Below, one piece after another: positions 14,320-22,638 of a stretch of DNA of 64,000 nucleotides. Positions within the stretch are counted from its first letter, which is position 1. Each line of letters starts with the position of its first letter. Both the position numbers and the translations under genes were made by a program. Below the pieces are notes generated by a model, which had not been told where the DNA came from, did not search any database, and worked only from the letters and a program-made list of their open reading frames with translations. Source of the stretch: Exiguobacterium profundum (GTDB lineage Bacteria; Bacillota; Bacilli; Exiguobacteriales; Exiguobacteriaceae); the NCBI RefSeq assembly GCF_001909285.1, contig NZ_MRSV01000001.1, forward strand, positions 1,135,331-1,199,330, read 5' to 3'.

Positions 14320-15432
14320 ATGAGCCAGTATTTTTCATCATCTTTCGAAGAGTCGCGTGAGAAGTTCTTGAACTTACTGTCTGAAGTGAAACGATTTTAT
14401 CCGAAAGCGGAGCTGTTGACACACTCGATCGGGGATGAGAGTATCGACGTCATTTTAGGAGAACCGAAACGAGAACGAAAAGCGATGATTCTCATGACGA
14501 TCGGGGAACATGGGATTGAAGGGTATGCGGGCGCCGCGGTGACCCATCAATTTGTACAAACGCAACTCGCGCATGTCCATCATGAGACGACGGGGATTTG
14601 TCTCATACATGCAGTGAATCCATGGGGGATGAAACACTTTCGACGTGTCAATGAACACAATGTCGATTTGAACAGAAATTACGTCATTGATCGTGAGTCG
14701 GTCCCATATAACGTGAACCGTGAATATGAGCTGATGCGCCATCTCTTCGTACCGGACGGAGTAATTGACGACTACCATGAGGCGCGTGAACAGATCTATT
14801 CATTTCTCGGCTCTGGAATTAAGCTTGATGGCTTCAAAGCGATGAGTGGAGCAAAAGGGATGGGGCAATATCAATTCCCGAAAGGTGTGTATTACGGGGG
14901 AGAAGAAGACGAACCGTCTGCCATCTTTTTAAAAGGGATTCAACATGATTTACTTGAGCGCTACGGAAAAGTCGTCCATCTCGATTGGCATACCGCACTC
15001 GGACCGACGAACGAGGTTACGATGGTCATCAGCAAACGGGACGGTCGCACGGAAGATGAGTTAAAACAAGCGTACGGTCTAGTCAACGTCAACGTGTATG
15101 ACCCGGACGAGGTACTCGGAGATTCGACGAATCATTTTTACTACGTGCGCGATACGGAATACCCGGACAAGGGTCTCGTTTCTGCCTTATTTGAATTCGG
15201 TACGTTTGGGACGTCGACAAAAGCATCCATCCGTGAATTTTTAACGATTATTTTAGAGAACCGGCTGTTCTTTGAAGGGACAAAGGACCCTGAGGCACGA
15301 AACGGTATTCAAAACGAATTCATGGCGATGTTCTATCCGGAAAACGCGGATTGGCGAGAAGCTGTTTTACGAGAAGGAGCGAAAGCCGTTGAAGGTTATC
15401 TAAAAGGTGAAGCGCTCTGGCGCGACACATAA
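14320..15432 (+). CDS. DUF2817 zinc metallo-carboxypeptidase (M14-like)
   Basis: 370 residues from ATG 14320 (MSQYFSSSF); the TTG at 14305 lies within the GGAGGAG ribosome site. The zinc-peptidase pattern is complete: GEHGIEGYAG (first His and Glu ligands), the substrate-binding RRVNEHNVDLNRN, the third ligand in LDWHTALG and a catalytic Glu in FEFGTFG near 300. There is no signal peptide, so it acts in the cytoplasm, probably on small peptides or amidated compounds. It is a single gene with no terminator before the next one; 78 bases separate them. Confidence 0.87.
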   Translation: MSQYFSSSFEESREKFLNLLSEVKRFYPKAELLTHSIGDESIDVILGEPKRERKAMILMTIGEHGIEGYAGAAVTHQFVQTQLAHVHHETTGICLIHAVNPWGMKHFRRVNEHNVDLNRNYVIDRESVPYNVNREYELMRHLFVPDGVIDDYHEAREQIYSFLGSGIKLDGFKAMSGAKGMGQYQFPKGVYYGGEEDEPSAIFLKGIQHDLLERYGKVVHLDWHTALGPTNEVTMVISKRDGRTEDELKQAYGLVNVNVYDPDEVLGDSTNHFYYVRDTEYPDKGLVSALFEFGTFGTSTKASIREFLTIILENRLFFEGTKDPEARNGIQNEFMAMFYPENADWREAVLREGAKAVEGYLKGEALWRDT

Positions 15433-15510
15433 GAGGGTTTCTCGAAGTTGGAATAGGGAACAATGAAGTTGTGAGTGTTTTCGCTAAATAATGACTGTGG
15501 AGGTTGGATG

Positions 15511-16311
15511 ATGGGATATATTACAGCACATGACGGTACAAATCTATACGTAGAGGATGTCGGGTCTGGGGAACCGATTGTCTTCTTGCACGGCTGGCCA
15601 GCAAACAACAATATGTTCGAGTATCAGAAGAATGCGCTCGTCGAAGCGGGATATCGCTACATCGGCATTGATTTCAGAGGATACGGGAAATCTGATGCCC
15701 CGGCGACAGGTTATGACTATGAGACAATGGCGTCTGATGTGCATATGGTCGTTTACGGACTTGGCTTAAAAGATTTCACGCTCGTCGGTTTTTCAATGGG
15801 TGGTGCGATTGCAGTTCGCTACGCTGCCGACTATAAAGAGGATGGTCTGAAAAAGTTAGTGTTAGCGGGAGCAGCAGCACCAATCTTCACACAGCGTGCA
15901 GATTATCCATATGGAATGACAACGGACGAAGTCGACGCGTTGATTGACGATACACGGGCCGACCGACCGAAGATGCTCGAAGGGTTCGGAGAAATCTTCT
16001 TCGAGAAAGAACATTCGAAACCGATGCAAAACTGGTTCCACCATCTCGCGCTCGTCGCGTCGAGCCATGGGACGATTGCCTCGGCACAGGCGTTACGTGA
16101 CGAAGATTTACGAGATGCCCTGCCGAAAATTGATGTCGAGACGTTGATCATCCATGGAGTACATGACAAGATCTGTCCTTTCGCATTCGCCGAGCAGATG
16201 GAACAAGGCATCTCGAACGCGCGAATCGAGCGCTTTGAAGAGAGTGGACACGGTACGGTGCTGGATGAACGAGAGAAATTTAACGATACGTTGTTGCAGT
16301 TTGTTCAATAA
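15511..16311 (+). CDS. Alpha/beta hydrolase
   Basis: About 266 residues from ATG 15511, 7 bases after TGGAGG; ATG 15508 is the alternative. The oxyanion-hole region is VFLHGWPANN, the nucleophile elbow GFSMGG, the acid in IHGVHDKICP and the catalytic His in EESGHGTVLD. Overall it resembles the chloroperoxidase/perhydrolase branch (DFRGYGKSDAP). The substrate is not predictable. It is monocistronic with a terminator directly after the stop. Confidence 0.88.
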   Translation: MGYITAHDGTNLYVEDVGSGEPIVFLHGWPANNNMFEYQKNALVEAGYRYIGIDFRGYGKSDAPATGYDYETMASDVHMVVYGLGLKDFTLVGFSMGGAIAVRYAADYKEDGLKKLVLAGAAAPIFTQRADYPYGMTTDEVDALIDDTRADRPKMLEGFGEIFFEKEHSKPMQNWFHHLALVASSHGTIASAQALRDEDLRDALPKIDVETLIIHGVHDKICPFAFAEQMEQGISNARIERFEESGHGTVLDEREKFNDTLLQFVQ

Positions 16312-16316
16312 TCGAT

Positions 16317-16339
16317 GGCCTCCGAATCGGGGGCTTTTT
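16317..16339 (+). terminator. Intrinsic terminator of the hydrolase gene
   Basis: Stem GCCTCCG/CGGGGGC with a 3-base loop and five T. Confidence 0.82.
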
Positions 16340-16374
16340 GTATGTCGATAAGGGTAAGAAAAAAAAAAAACGGG

Positions 16375-16450
16375 TATAATTCAATTGGAGTTCCCTTCCA
16401 TTTTTTGAATCATTTTAACATCGCTGTGACTAGAGTCACGATGTTTTTTT
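16375..16450 (+). ncRNA. Possible short transcript: TATAAT box followed by a strong terminator, no ORF
   Basis: TATAAT at 16375-16380 is followed about 40 bases later by a strong terminator (ACATCG/CGATGT and TGTGACT/AGTCACA-type stem, 16418-16441, then eight T). No open frame lies between, and the upstream gene already has its own terminator. This would give a roughly 65-base RNA or a leader attenuator for the CBS gene. The -35 is poor, so this is tentative. Confidence 0.35.
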
Positions 16451-16500
16451 GTTTTGTTTTGGAGAAAGGGGGATGAAACTAGATTAGAACATGGATTTAG

Positions 16501-16530
16501 TTCAACCTGTCCTACCATTCATGGTACAAT
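16501..16530 (+). promoter_or_regulatory. Promoter of the CBS-domain gene
   Basis: TTCAAC (16501-16506), 18-base spacer, TACAAT (16525-16530), about 36 bases before the start codon. Confidence 0.5.
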
Positions 16531-16565
16531 AGCGGGGTGGATTAACAGATTGAGGAGAGATTTAA

Positions 16566-16994
16566 ATGAATATCGCTTTCTTTTTATATCCGAAAGAAGA
16601 CGTCAAATATTTGGACCCCGAATCAACGGTACGACAAGCACTTGAAAAGATGAAGCATCATCGATTCACGTCTGTCCCACTCGTTTCGGAGAACGGATTT
16701 TACGCCGGGACGATGACAGAGGGGGATTTACTCTGGGCACTCGCAGAACAGCTTCGCGGGGAAGAAGACTATGAAAAAGTGCTCCGGACACGTCTAAAAG
16801 ACATCAAGCAACGCGTTCGCTATAAGCCGGTCTCGATTACGGCACAAATTGAAGAGCTCGTCGATGCGATCACGGACCAAAACTTCGTGCCGGTCGTCGA
16901 TGATGGGAAGTATTTCATCGGCATCATCCGACGCCGTGACATCATCGAGTATTACTCGACAAAGTTGAAACAATTGGAAGATAAAGTGAACTAA
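16566..16994 (+). CDS. Tandem CBS-domain protein
   Basis: 142 residues made almost wholly of two CBS motifs: residues about 14-60 (STVRQALEKMKHHRFTSVPLV, quoted for its first part only) and 88-135 (PVSITAQIEELVDAI..FVPVVDDG..IGIIRRRDIIE). Such stand-alone pairs bind adenine nucleotides, in Firmicutes often AMP, ATP or c-di-AMP, and regulate partner proteins. GAGGAG precedes ATG 16566. It is monocistronic with its own promoter and terminator. The ligand cannot be predicted. Confidence 0.86.
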   Translation: MNIAFFLYPKEDVKYLDPESTVRQALEKMKHHRFTSVPLVSENGFYAGTMTEGDLLWALAEQLRGEEDYEKVLRTRLKDIKQRVRYKPVSITAQIEELVDAITDQNFVPVVDDGKYFIGIIRRRDIIEYYSTKLKQLEDKVN

Positions 16995-17000
16995 GACAGT

Positions 17001-17031
17001 AAACCAATCTAAAAAAATCAGGTTGGTTTTT
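17001..17031 (+). terminator. Intrinsic terminator of the CBS gene
   Basis: Ten-base stem AAACCAATCT/AGGTTGGTTT (one G-U pair), A-rich loop, T-run. Confidence 0.83.
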
Positions 17032-17069
17032 GTATGTATGATTACAAACAGTAGGGAGGAAAGCTATCG

Positions 17070-17912
17070 ATGGAAGCACGAGTCATTGAATCGATTGAGT
17101 TATGGTTTCAAGAAGCAGGGTCTGAGGAAGCAGTGAACTTTATTGATTTCATGCTGTTTTTAAACGAGTCCGCCTACTCTTTACTCCATCGCGACACGCT
17201 ACATGGAATCTTGACGTATCATGTCCGATATGAAGACGGTACCTCTCAGTCTGTTTCATACGACAAAGATGAGTGGATTGACTATAAACGGAATGAATGG
17301 CAAACAGGTATGAATGGCGGTGAGTGGATATGGTGGCTTGTCGAACGGTGGCGTTTTGTTGTGGAGTGGCGCAACGGTCGGGACTTCCGGACGGGTAACA
17401 TACTCGAGGAAAACGACTATGGAATAGTTCCTTACGGTAAAATTCAAGACTTCGACATCCTACTATATTCAATTATTGAAAATGATACGCTTAACACAAA
17501 AGAATTAAACAAAAAGGGATATTACCATGACCCGCTGTTAAATGAGTGGATTGCAATTCCAAATTCAACGGATTGCCTACGACCACTCGTATTGGCCTTC
17601 TGTTATGACGAAGGAATCATCAAAGCACCCCGAACCATCAAACAGATTGATGTGACTTTTATCGATTTGATGACAGGAAAGGTCCAATCGCTTGCGAATG
17701 CACTTGAAACATATGAGAAGCCGGCAAATCTCGATTTAGATGATATGGAGTATCGCGATGACATGTTTTATCGTGATACGTCAATTCAAGGGACGATTCG
17801 TTATGAAGTAACGTATAAGGACGGAAGAGTCCAATATGTCGAACATGACAAATCAGAAATATTTATGGACTGGGATATGGCAATCATCGATTGGTTTTTT
17901 CATCACTGTTAA
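17070..17912 (+). CDS. Unrecognised acidic protein with an internal repeat
   Basis: 280 residues, soluble, rich in Trp, Tyr, Asp and Glu. Two copies of a similar unit are visible. Residues about 46-95 carry LHGILTYHVRYEDGT, SYDKDEW and WIWWLVE. Residues about 236-278 carry IQGTIRYEVTYKDGR, EHDKSE and IIDWFF. A GGAGGAAAG ribosome site precedes ATG 17070. The second half is more AT-rich than its surroundings. I do not recognise it; size and composition recall immunity-type or DUF proteins of variable loci. The frame continues open after its TAA stop (next entry). Confidence 0.6.
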   Translation: MEARVIESIELWFQEAGSEEAVNFIDFMLFLNESAYSLLHRDTLHGILTYHVRYEDGTSQSVSYDKDEWIDYKRNEWQTGMNGGEWIWWLVERWRFVVEWRNGRDFRTGNILEENDYGIVPYGKIQDFDILLYSIIENDTLNTKELNKKGYYHDPLLNEWIAIPNSTDCLRPLVLAFCYDEGIIKAPRTIKQIDVTFIDLMTGKVQSLANALETYEKPANLDLDDMEYRDDMFYRDTSIQGTIRYEVTYKDGRVQYVEHDKSEIFMDWDMAIIDWFFHHC

Positions 17913-17999
17913 AATCTGTACGAAGCTTATGCCGAAAAATCTTTTCCATCAGGTCGGCCGTTACAACGTTTTGAATCAAAATTTGATTACTGGAAAGCC

Positions 18000-18323
18000 A
18001 TGCTATCTCCTGAAGAATGGGAAGAGTTTATTCATTCAACAGATCCCTTCGACCAGCGACTTTTAACGGATTGGGAACCACATGATGAGATTCAAGATGC
18101 AAAAGAGCAGTTTGAGATGATGTTTCATCAAGCAGCGGATCTCTACCTTGAGGATTTGCGTCACGGATTCTATGAAGATCAACTGTTAGAAGAGCGGATT
18201 GACGTCAAAAGCTCGTTCGATGCTGTGATTGCGCTTTACAAAGAAATATCCGAGGCAGAGCAGAAAAGGCGAACGAGGGAGCAACTGCTTTATGGGGAAA
18301 AGGATGAAAGCAACGCTAATTGA
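18000..18323 (+). CDS. Hypothetical ORF, probably a gene remnant without a proper start
   Basis: 107 residues from ATG 18000. The same frame is open and protein-like from 17913, directly after the TAA of the previous gene (YEAYAEKSF, RPLQRFESKFDYWKAM), but contains no usable start codon or ribosome site before GGAAAG/ATG at 17992-18000. The product is acidic and helical (LSPEEWEEF, DAKEQFEMMFHQAADLYLEDL). Either the coding sequence is the 3' part of a gene whose 5' part was lost, or it was once fused to the gene upstream through the present stop. Function unknown. Confidence 0.45.
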   Translation: MLSPEEWEEFIHSTDPFDQRLLTDWEPHDEIQDAKEQFEMMFHQAADLYLEDLRHGFYEDQLLEERIDVKSSFDAVIALYKEISEAEQKRRTREQLLYGEKDESNAN

Positions 18324-18407
18324 TTGAATAAAGACTATGGAAAAATAGGGACATTCCTTATACTTATACGTATAGAGTCAAGACATACAAGGAAGGAGTG
18401 ACAATGA

Positions 18408-19253
18408 ATGGCGATGCCCGATCTGCATATGCTGCGTGAATCGCTCAAACCGGATTGTGCGAATTGTTTCGGTCTCTGTTGTGTGGCGTTCCACTACTTG
18501 AAGTCTGAGGATTTCCCGATTGATAAACCCGCAGGACAGCCGTGTGTCCATTTGGCAGATTCGTATGCCTGCAACATCCATTCCGAACTGCGTGAGCGAG
18601 GCTTCAAAGGATGTACGGTGTACGACTGTCTCGGGGCCGGGCAGTTCGTGTCACAAGTGACGTTTCACGGACGAAGCTGGCGGGAGGACGATGTAGACGG
18701 CACGCGTATGTTCGCGACGGTACCAATCATGAACCAAGTCCATGAGCTGTTGCTCTACATCACTGACATCCTGACCTGGGAGATTCCTGGGCACGATGCT
18801 CGGTTACTCGAGACGTTATTGGGAGAGCTACTGGCTTTCCGTGAGTTGCCGCCTGAACAGTTGACCGGGACGGCGCTGATGGCATTCCGACAACAAGCCC
18901 GCCCATTGTTCGTCCGACTCAGTCAGCATATACGTGTGGAAGGATTGAAACAGGACGACCTGAAGTTGACGTCACGACACGAACAAGACCGGGCCGATTT
19001 GATTGGTCGAAACTTGAGTCGACACGATGTCAGAGGCACGTGTTACCGGGGTGCCCTGTTGATTGGCGCTAACTTACGTGGGCAAGACCTGTCCTATGTC
19101 GACTTCATGGGCGCCGACGTACGAGATCTCGATGTGCGAGGAGCTGTATTAACCGACGGTCTGTTTTTGACACAGATGCAAGTGAACGCGATGAAAGGGG
19201 ACCGGCAGACAAGACTGGCACCCGTTTACACGCGACCGAGCCATTGGCTGTAA
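18408..19253 (+). CDS. Cys-cluster plus pentapeptide-repeat protein
   Basis: 281 residues. The N-terminal third has a metal-binding cysteine pattern: CANCFGLCCVAF (19-30), PCVHL, ACNIH, KGCTVYDCLGAGQ. This resembles YkgJ-type CxxCxxCC zinc/iron-chelating proteins. The C-terminal part (about 190-255) is built of pentapeptide repeats with A/C-D/N-L-x-x rhythm (ADLIGRNLSRHDVRG, ANLRGQDLSYVDFMGADV). Start ATG 18408 lies 7 bases after AAGGAGTG. Proteins of this composite type are widespread in Firmicutes and Actinobacteria, with no known role. A bidirectional terminator follows. Confidence 0.82.
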   Translation: MAMPDLHMLRESLKPDCANCFGLCCVAFHYLKSEDFPIDKPAGQPCVHLADSYACNIHSELRERGFKGCTVYDCLGAGQFVSQVTFHGRSWREDDVDGTRMFATVPIMNQVHELLLYITDILTWEIPGHDARLLETLLGELLAFRELPPEQLTGTALMAFRQQARPLFVRLSQHIRVEGLKQDDLKLTSRHEQDRADLIGRNLSRHDVRGTCYRGALLIGANLRGQDLSYVDFMGADVRDLDVRGAVLTDGLFLTQMQVNAMKGDRQTRLAPVYTRPSHWL

Positions 19254-19256
19254 CGC

Positions 19257-19290
19257 AAAAGACGACTTTCACGGGGGAGGTCGTCTTTTT
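19257..19290. terminator. Bidirectional intrinsic terminator
   Basis: AAAAGACGAC/GTCGTCTTTTT stem between the converging pentapeptide-protein and LLM-oxidoreductase genes. Confidence 0.83.
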
Positions 19291-19303
19291 GAATACCTGG
19301 AGT

Positions 19304-20251
19304 TTACGAAAACGGTGGGAAATGGGGGAGCACATATTCCCCAAGCTCCTCGATGACCTCGTCGGCCGGACGTTGCCCGTCGAACAAAGCGAAGAACAAA
19401 TGATTGACGCCGATGGCCCGATACGCCTCGAGCAGTTTGATTAACTGATTGCGACCGACACGGAAGCCGAGCCGGATTGGAGTCGGCAGTTCGTCCGGGT
19501 CATGTGCCAAATCGAGATGCATCGGCATCGAGAACGGACGGAACCCTTTTCCATGCGTCTGACCTGATTCGCGCCAATCGTTCAGCACTTGTTGCTGGGC
19601 GAAAGGTGCCTGCGGGTAGTACATCCACCCGTCTCCGTTCGCCCCAAGCCAGTCCATGTCTTGTTGTGCGAACCCGGTGATCATCGTCGGGATCCGCTTC
19701 TTCGGACGTGGCACGAGCGTTGCCTGTTCGACCTCCCCATAAGGTGATTCAATAGTTGGGTAGTTGTTATAGAGCGCCTGCTCCATGACACGAAGTGATT
19801 CTTTGAACTGGTCGCCACGTGTCGGGTGATCGATTCCGAGCCCTTTGAAATCGGCACGACGGTCACCTGAAGAGATCCCGAGAATCAATCGTTCTGGGAA
19901 CAATGCTTCAATCGTTGCGACTTCCTTCGCCGAACGAAGGGGGTGACGGAGTGGCAAGACGAGCGCGGACGTACCGAGCGCAATGTTTTTCGTTTGACCA
20001 AGTAAATGTGTTCCGTAGATTAGCATATCGTAAATTTGACCGACAGCCGGGTCTAAGAAGTTTGGGTCTTTAAGTAAGACATCACGTAACCATAGCGCTG
20101 TGAAGCCATAGTCGTCTGCCTTTTGGGCAAGCTCGACTTGACGCTCGAGGGTCGGGGTACGCATTTTAAAATTTTCTAAAGGAATGTGGAGGCCGAGCGT
20201 GAGCTCGCCCTCCCGGTACATCCGGTTGTAGCTTCTATGATTGTTGAACAT
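19304..20251 (-). CDS. LLM-class (luciferase-like) flavin-dependent oxidoreductase
   Basis: 315 residues with the bacterial-luciferase-like TIM barrel: ELTLGLHIP near the start, YGFTALWLRDVLL, LGTSALVLPLRHPLR, LILGISSGDRR and a MITGFAQQDMDWLGANGDGWMYYP region. Such enzymes use F420 or FMN; Firmicutes members usually take FMNH2. AAGGAGG precedes the start. It lies 10 bases downstream of the MFS exporter gene on the same strand, so the two form an operon under the divergent HxlR regulator. It may chemically modify the compound that the exporter removes. Confidence 0.87.
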   Translation of the reverse strand: MFNNHRSYNRMYREGELTLGLHIPLENFKMRTPTLERQVELAQKADDYGFTALWLRDVLLKDPNFLDPAVGQIYDMLIYGTHLLGQTKNIALGTSALVLPLRHPLRSAKEVATIEALFPERLILGISSGDRRADFKGLGIDHPTRGDQFKESLRVMEQALYNNYPTIESPYGEVEQATLVPRPKKRIPTMITGFAQQDMDWLGANGDGWMYYPQAPFAQQQVLNDWRESGQTHGKGFRPFSMPMHLDLAHDPDELPTPIRLGFRVGRNQLIKLLEAYRAIGVNHLFFALFDGQRPADEVIEELGEYVLPHFPPFS

Positions 20252-20261
20252 AAGCGCCTCC

Positions 20262-21464
20262 TTAGTTGGCTTCCAAACGACGTGAAATGGCTGTCAAGAT
20301 GACGGCGATGATGACCATGATGCCACCGACCCAAGGGGTATGCACAAGTCCGATTGAATCGGTGACGAGTCCACCGATTGTTGCGCCGAGGGCAATCCCG
20401 ATGTTGAAGGCCGCGATGTTGAGTGCGGACGCGACATCGACAGCGGCAGGTACATATTTTTCAGCCAATTGTACGATATACAGTTGAAGTCCAGGCACGT
20501 TCATGAAGGCGAGGAGTCCCATCAAGACGATGGCAATCAAACCTGCCACTTTGAACGGAATCATGAACGACATGATGATCATGACCGCTGCGTGAACGAT
20601 AAACATATAGAACAATGCTTTCGCTGGATTTTCGTTGGCGAGCTTTCCACCGACCGCGTTCCCGATGGCGACCGCGATTCCGTAAACGAGTAAGACGACA
20701 CTGATCAAGTTCGGGCTGATCTTTGTCACGTCTTGCATGATGGGTGTCAAGTACGTGAAGGCGACGAACGTTCCGCCGTAACCGAGTGCTGTGATCAAGA
20801 ATCCGAGCATGAGACGACCGTTCGTGAGTAATTTCTTCATATCAGAGAACTTCGCTGGTGGTGATTGTTTCAAATCTTTCGGGATCAAGAAGAAACTTGC
20901 GATGATTGAAACGACACCGAGTGCTGCGACGGCGAAAAATGTGGCGCGCCATCCGAACGCTTGTCCGATGAAGGTACCGAGTGGGACCCCTGTGACGGTC
21001 GCGACAGTTAAACCTGTGAACATGAGTGCGATGGCACTCGCTTTTTTATGCGGGGGTACAAGTTGTACGGCAATCGTTGCGCCGATTGAGAAGAAGACGC
21101 CATGCGAGAACGCGGTGATAAATCGGGCGACGATCAACAGTTCAAAGCTGGTCGACATGGCCGACACCAAGTTTCCGCCGATGAAGACGACCATGAGTGC
21201 CATGAGTAACGTCTTGCGGTTCATCCGGTTCGTCAGTGCCGTCAAAATCGGTGCACCGACAGCTACGCCGATCGCGTAACCCGAGATAATGAGACCCGCG
21301 AGTGTGATGCCGATGTTTAAATCACTAGCGATCGATGCGAGGAGACCGACCGGGACGAACTCGGTCGTTCCGATACCGAAAGCGCTGATCGCGAGGGCGA
21401 GTAATGCCAACCCTCCATTTTTAGGTGCCTGTTCTTCGACAGGTTGTGTGTACGGTTGATTCAT
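20262..21464 (-). CDS. MFS drug/sugar efflux transporter (AraJ/YdhP type)
   Basis: 400 residues with 12 predicted helices. The family marks FGIGTTEFVPVGLL in helix 1, the helix 2-3 loop LTNRMNRKTLLM and the helix-5 ATVTGVPLGTFIGQ place it among DHA1 drug:H+ antiporters related to AraJ/YdhP. A TTAGGAGGAAC ribosome site lies ahead of its ATG. Divergent from an HxlR regulator and followed by an LLM oxidoreductase, it is probably induced by the electrophile or antibiotic that the regulator detects. Substrate unknown. Confidence 0.9.
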   Translation of the reverse strand: MNQPYTQPVEEQAPKNGGLALLALAISAFGIGTTEFVPVGLLASIASDLNIGITLAGLIISGYAIGVAVGAPILTALTNRMNRKTLLMALMVVFIGGNLVSAMSTSFELLIVARFITAFSHGVFFSIGATIAVQLVPPHKKASAIALMFTGLTVATVTGVPLGTFIGQAFGWRATFFAVAALGVVSIIASFFLIPKDLKQSPPAKFSDMKKLLTNGRLMLGFLITALGYGGTFVAFTYLTPIMQDVTKISPNLISVVLLVYGIAVAIGNAVGGKLANENPAKALFYMFIVHAAVMIIMSFMIPFKVAGLIAIVLMGLLAFMNVPGLQLYIVQLAEKYVPAAVDVASALNIAAFNIGIALGATIGGLVTDSIGLVHTPWVGGIMVIIAVILTAISRRLEAN

Positions 21465-21556
21465 GAGTAGTTCCTCCTAAAATAAATGAATAGTGTGGAA
21501 GACGAGGGCCCTTCGTCTCCGGATAGCAAAGACATCTCACTTTCCTCTATTGTTCA

Positions 21557-21704
21557 GTACGGTCAAAAAAGTACCTTACCGTCTCAAGGGGATGTTACAA
21601 GCGAAATGAACTTGTATAGATTTGCTACAGTTGCTATCATAAGTGCATGAAAACAGTTTGAGAAGTACGTACTTTTTAGTGCGGTAGGCAAAAAAAAGTG
21701 CCTA
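21557..21704. promoter_or_regulatory. HxlR-controlled divergent promoter region with related motifs
   Basis: GTACTTTTTTGACCGTAC (minus strand, 21557-21574) and GTACTTTTTAGTGCGGTA (plus strand, 21669-21686) share their first nine bases and similar ends, one motif facing each divergent gene. The plus copy sits on a 12-base palindrome AAGTACGTACTT (21663-21674) and next to TAGGCA/TGCCTA (21685-21704). A plus promoter TTGTAT-17-TATCAT lies at 21612-21640, so the plus motif is just downstream of it: classic autorepression geometry. Confidence 0.5.
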
Positions 21705-21726
21705 TGTAAGGAATGGAGGAAACGAA

Positions 21727-22053
21727 ATGCCATATAATATTCCGGTCGAAGCGACACTTGACGTCATCGGCGGTAAGTGGAAAGTCGTCATCATGTGTCA
21801 CTTGATTAAAGGGGAGCGACGGACGAGTGAACTGCGTAAACTCATGCCGAACAAAACGCAAAAAATGCTCACCCAACAATTGCGTGAGCTCGAAGCGGAT
21901 GGTGTCGTCGTTCGTACGGTGTTCGAGCAAGTTCCGCCGAAAGTCATTTACTCACTCTCTGAGTACGGATGGTCACTCAAGCCAATCTTGGACGCCATGT
22001 GCGCCTGGGGCGAGTGCCATATCGATCAGTCCGGTGAAGAGGTCATTTCATAA
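21727..22053 (+). CDS. HxlR-family transcriptional regulator
   Basis: 108 residues. The MarR-like winged helix shows VEATLDVIGGKWKVVIMCHL, RRTSELRKLMPNKTQKMLTQQLREL and VPPKVIYSLSEYGWSL. There is one Cys in the C-terminal CAWGECHI region plus one at the DNA-binding helix (MCHL), compatible with YodB-like thiol sensing. YodB-type HxlR proteins react to quinones and diamide through cysteines; that analogy is inference. GGAGGAAACGA precedes the start. It is divergent from the exporter/oxidoreductase pair it probably represses. Confidence 0.9.
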   Translation: MPYNIPVEATLDVIGGKWKVVIMCHLIKGERRTSELRKLMPNKTQKMLTQQLRELEADGVVVRTVFEQVPPKVIYSLSEYGWSLKPILDAMCAWGECHIDQSGEEVIS

Positions 22054-22059
22054 CCATCA

Positions 22060-22087
22060 CGGTCGTCCAATACGGGCGACCGTTTTT
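22060..22087 (+). terminator. Intrinsic terminator of the HxlR gene
   Basis: CGGTCG/CGACCG stem followed by five T. Confidence 0.75.
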
Positions 22088-22134
22088 CGTAGTGACAAGT
22101 CGGGTACAGGGACAGAGACAAGGAGGGAATTAGG

Positions 22135-22638
22135 ATGGACGTGAAAACTTTTTTGTTTACAGATGACGGCTCCATTCCCAACCATCCGGATTATCCGGCG
22201 CTCCTCTATCGTGGCGTCTTTGATGACCCGAGCGGGATGCGAGAGACGTTTGCCCATAATGAATGGACGAACAGTTGGGTGAACGGGGTGTTCGACTATC
22301 ATCACTATCACAGCAACACGCATGAGGTATTGGGCATATTACAAGGTGAAGCGACGCTTCAACTCGGAGGGACGAACGGTGACCTCGTCCGCGTCCGCCT
22401 AGGTGATGTCCTCGTCTTACCGGCGGGAACGGGACATCGTCGCATCGAGGCGAGCGAAGATTTTCAAGTGGTCGGGGCATACCCGGACGGTCGTGACTAT
22501 GACACGTTGACAGGAAAGACGGAAGAACGACCGGACAACGTAAAGCGAATCGAACAAGTCGAAAAACCGAAGTTTGACCCCGTCTTCGGGACGACGGGTC
22601 CACTACATGAAGCATGGACAAAGGAGGAAACGTTATGA
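22135..22638 (+). CDS. Cupin-domain protein (YjlB-like)
   Basis: 167 residues. The first cupin motif HYHSNTHEVLGILQGEATL carries the metal-binding His pair and Glu; the second is LPAGTGHRR. Length and sequence character match the Bacillus YjlB cupins, whose substrate is unknown. AAGGAGG precedes the start. Its stop overlaps the start of the aldo/keto reductase gene (ATGA), so the two are co-translated. The pair probably handles a small carbonyl or sugar-derived compound. Confidence 0.85.
   Translation: MDVKTFLFTDDGSIPNHPDYPALLYRGVFDDPSGMRETFAHNEWTNSWVNGVFDYHHYHSNTHEVLGILQGEATLQLGGTNGDLVRVRLGDVLVLPAGTGHRRIEASEDFQVVGAYPDGRDYDTLTGKTEERPDNVKRIEQVEKPKFDPVFGTTGPLHEAWTKEETL

Noticed and set aside
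17836-18066. 76-codon plus-frame bridging the end of the 17070 gene and the next ORF
   Set aside because: It is in a different frame from both flanking coding stretches, has no ribosome site and gives an unlikely product; a shadow, not evidence of a frameshift.
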